From Bacteroidetes bacterium CG12_big_fil_rev_8_21_14_0_65_60_17 (GTDB lineage: Bacteria > Bacteroidota > Rhodothermia > Rhodothermales > UBA10348), in NCBI GenBank assembly GCA_002787815.1, contig PCUY01000016.1, forward strand, positions 89,802 to 153,801: a stretch of DNA of 64,000 nt, read 5' to 3'. Under the pieces are notes generated by a model. It was not told the origin of the DNA. It made no database searches and saw only the letters and a program-made list of their open reading frames with translations. The position numbers and the translations under genes were made by a program. Shown here piece by piece: positions 61,579 to 64,000 of this stretch. Numbering within the stretch: the first letter of the stretch is position 1; every line of letters begins with the position of its first letter.

Positions 61579-61630
61579 GTATACTGGATGCCCCTGTACA
61601 TATTTTGCACATATACCGTCTGACCCCATC

Positions 61631-61864
61631 GTGAAGCGCCGAAGTGAACCCGTGGATGTTGATGTGACGAAGGGCTGGCCCGTTGTCATACGGCGCAACG
61701 GCCGCATCTACCGGGTAGAGTCCATGCTGGATGTCTGGATTGTGCAGGGAAAGTGGTGGTCCCGTGAGGAGCGCCGGGTGTACTTCCGCGTGTCCACGAC
61801 GCATGGCATCATGGATGTGTACAACGCGGACGCTACCTGGATACTGGCGAGCGTCGAGGACTGA
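61631..61864 (+). CDS. DUF6504-like small protein (GTG start)
   Basis: KRRSEPVDVDVTKGWPVVIRRNGRIYRVESMLDVWIVQGKWWSREERRVYFRVSTTHGIMDVYNADATWILASV. Confidence 0.7.
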   Translation: MKRRSEPVDVDVTKGWPVVIRRNGRIYRVESMLDVWIVQGKWWSREERRVYFRVSTTHGIMDVYNADATWILASVED

Positions 61865-63974
61865 GTTCATCTGCGAGATACTCCATGCCATACACGTGGC
61901 GGAGCGCTTCGAGCATGCCGCGGGAATCGACCGATACGGCGCGCGCGGCATTTGTCCGGAAAATGAAGGCCGACGGGAGGGACTCCACGTTGCCGTCGAA
62001 AATGAGCCCGACGACTTCGAGGTCCCGGTTGAGCAGCGGCGAGCCGGAGTTGCCGCCCACGATGTCGTTGGTGGAGACCAGGTTCATGGGCGTTGACCGG
62101 TCGAACGCATCCGGTGCGCTCAGCCACCGTTCCGGTAGCGTCCACTCGCCCGTGTCGTGTGCCGAGCGGGAGTGGCTGGCCGCGCGGTCGTACATGCCGT
62201 AAAACGTAGTGAAGGCGGGTGCCAGGGTGCCGTTGTAGGTGTAGGAGGAGACGCGGCCGTCGGCCAGGCGCAACGAAAAGGTGGCATCGGGCGGGCGCGT
62301 CGTGTCATAGACGTCGAAGCGCTCGCGGCCATGCCGGGCGTTGAGTTCCGATTCCTGTGCTGAAAGCCCGGCAAACGCGCTCGTGAACGCCTGGCGGTCT
62401 TCCATGTAGGGAGCAATGGCGGCAATCGCGGGGTCGTCCATGGTGAGCGTTGAGGTGTCGAATTCCTGGCCGGGAGTAAAGGCCGATGGGCGGAGCGCCG
62501 ACTGCAGGAACACGCTCGCGGTCCACACATCCGGGTGGGAATCGGCGAGCGGGCCCCGCGCGCCCAGATGCGCAACGAAATCTTCGAGCCGCGCGGCGAA
62601 GAACATCCGGTCGACGACCTCCGGCTTGTCGGGAACAGCCGAGAGCTGCACAGCCAGGGCATTCACATCGCCACCGGCGGCGCGCTCGCGCAGGAGCTGC
62701 CATGCAATGGCCGCCCGCTGCATGGTGGGCGATGCCAGCGAGGACTGCGGGAAAAACGACAGAAAGGCCGCATATTCTTCGGAAAATGCCCTTTTTTCCT
62801 GCTGGATGCGGTCCAGTTCGGCGACTACGTCGGTAGGAGCAGCGGCCAGGAAATCGGCCTCCGTCGCGCGGCGCCGCGCCATGATGTCCGGATCATGGAG
62901 TCCGCGGACGCGCCCGCCGTAGAGCTTCTGGGCATTCTTCAGGCTGAAGACCATGTTCAGGAGTGCATCGGTCGGCTCGGCGGCGTAGGCATCCTCGAGA
63001 ATGGCAATACGCGAGTTGAGGAGCTCAAGCAGCGCCTTTTCCTGTACATCGCGTCGCCACTCGAGCTGCGACACGGTTTCCAGGCGGAGCGTGGATCCGG
63101 GGTTTCCCACCACGAAGACTGGTTCGTTTTCCTCGGCGCCATCCGCGCTCCAGGCAAAGTAGTGCTCGGGCTCGTAGGGCGCCCCATCTTCGTAGACGCG
63201 GAAAAACGTCATGTCGAGCGCGTAGCGTGGATAGGTGAAGTTGTCCGTATCTCCCCCGAAATAACCCAGGTTGAGCTCGGGGGCCATGACCAGGCGCAGG
63301 TCCGTGAAGCGGCGAAAGGTGTAGGCCGAGTAGCGGCCGCCGCTGTAGAGGCTGATGATCTGCACCAAGTGATTGTTGGCCATGCTGCCCGTGAAGGCAC
63401 TTTCAATGCGCTTCTGCTCGGCTTCGATGGCTTCGCGGCGGATGTCAGCCCGTTCGGCGTCGGAGAGGCCGCCCTCGCCGGCTTCGCTGGTGGCGCGGTC
63501 AATGGCCGCCTGGATATTGTCGGTCACGTCCTCGATGGCAATGAGCTGATCCACATAGAGGCCCTCGACGGGGCGCTCTTCGTCCATGGACGCCGCCGTA
63601 AAACCGTCGTCAAGCAGCGTCTCACCCTCTCGCGTCACATCGGCAACGGCGCCGCGTCCGCAGTGGTGGTTCGTCATGACGAGCCCCATGGGAGATACGA
63701 AGCTTGCCGTGCAGTTGGGCAGTCGGAGCGCCCCCATACGGGCTTTCTCGAACCAGTCGGCATTGGGCGCGAAGTCATATTCTTCGGCGAAATACGCGGT
63801 CGGTGGCACGTCGAACGTCCACATGCGGCCGTTGTCAAAAGCGCCGGCTTGCTGGGTTGCAGCCCCTTGCGCCGTGGCCTGCTGCGCCAAGACAGTGGGC
63901 AGGGCGGGCCCGAGCGGGGCCAGCAGCAGGAGCGTTGCAAATGTGAATCGGATCATTGCGGTGAATCGGTTCAT
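61833..63974 (-). CDS. S46 family serine peptidase (DPP7/DPP11-like)
   Basis: FVSPMGLVMTNHHCGRGAV; DIVGGNSGSPLLNRDLEVVGLIFDGNVESL. Confidence 0.94.
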   Translation of the reverse strand: MNRFTAMIRFTFATLLLLAPLGPALPTVLAQQATAQGAATQQAGAFDNGRMWTFDVPPTAYFAEEYDFAPNADWFEKARMGALRLPNCTASFVSPMGLVMTNHHCGRGAVADVTREGETLLDDGFTAASMDEERPVEGLYVDQLIAIEDVTDNIQAAIDRATSEAGEGGLSDAERADIRREAIEAEQKRIESAFTGSMANNHLVQIISLYSGGRYSAYTFRRFTDLRLVMAPELNLGYFGGDTDNFTYPRYALDMTFFRVYEDGAPYEPEHYFAWSADGAEENEPVFVVGNPGSTLRLETVSQLEWRRDVQEKALLELLNSRIAILEDAYAAEPTDALLNMVFSLKNAQKLYGGRVRGLHDPDIMARRRATEADFLAAAPTDVVAELDRIQQEKRAFSEEYAAFLSFFPQSSLASPTMQRAAIAWQLLRERAAGGDVNALAVQLSAVPDKPEVVDRMFFAARLEDFVAHLGARGPLADSHPDVWTASVFLQSALRPSAFTPGQEFDTSTLTMDDPAIAAIAPYMEDRQAFTSAFAGLSAQESELNARHGRERFDVYDTTRPPDATFSLRLADGRVSSYTYNGTLAPAFTTFYGMYDRAASHSRSAHDTGEWTLPERWLSAPDAFDRSTPMNLVSTNDIVGGNSGSPLLNRDLEVVGLIFDGNVESLPSAFIFRTNAARAVSVDSRGMLEALRHVYGMEYLADELSPRRSPVSR

Positions 63975-64000
63975 GGCTCGTGGCGCCGTGCGCCGGATGG

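Overview
The window is a gene-dense, GC-rich bacterial chromosomal segment. The genes present (Alternative Complex III operon, caa3 oxidase, SprA/T9SS, GLPGLI, S46 peptidase, DUF6768) suggest Bacteroidota/Rhodothermota; this is inferred from gene content only. Gene order: actB(partial)-actC-actD-actE-actF, a small ORF, sco, coxB-coxA-coxC-coxD; metF, ybeY, lipB; a 2603-aa SprA; a PPi-type phosphofructokinase; an iron-type ABC permease; recR-ybaB-dnaX; dinB; a catalytically degenerate Y-family (ImuB-like) gene followed by an ECF sigma factor and a DUF6768 protein; nitroreductase and pirin; M1 peptidase and HupE/UreJ; a T9SS cargo protein; envelope and glycosyltransferase genes; CDGSH protein; S9 peptidase; DksA/TraR; cytochrome-like lipoprotein/YceI/DUF5777; GLPGLI and an outer-membrane barrel; M20; MarR; SnoaL-like; a DUF6504-like protein; S46 peptidase. 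I see no rRNA, tRNA, CRISPR array or intact transposase. The main hunt results are: (i) an orphan ImuB-like pseudo-polymerase with a 21-bp palindrome at its start, apparently co-transcribed with an ECF sigma factor, plus a distant standalone DUF6504-like ORF that shares a 10-mer upstream; (ii) three matching palindromes (TTGAYTRRTCAA) upstream of nitroreductase/pirin, the marR gene itself and a SnoaL gene, which looks like a small MarR regulon; (iii) a 209-bp non-coding element with 30-bp terminal inverted repeats and nested dyads. All family calls come from reading motifs by eye; no database searches were run.
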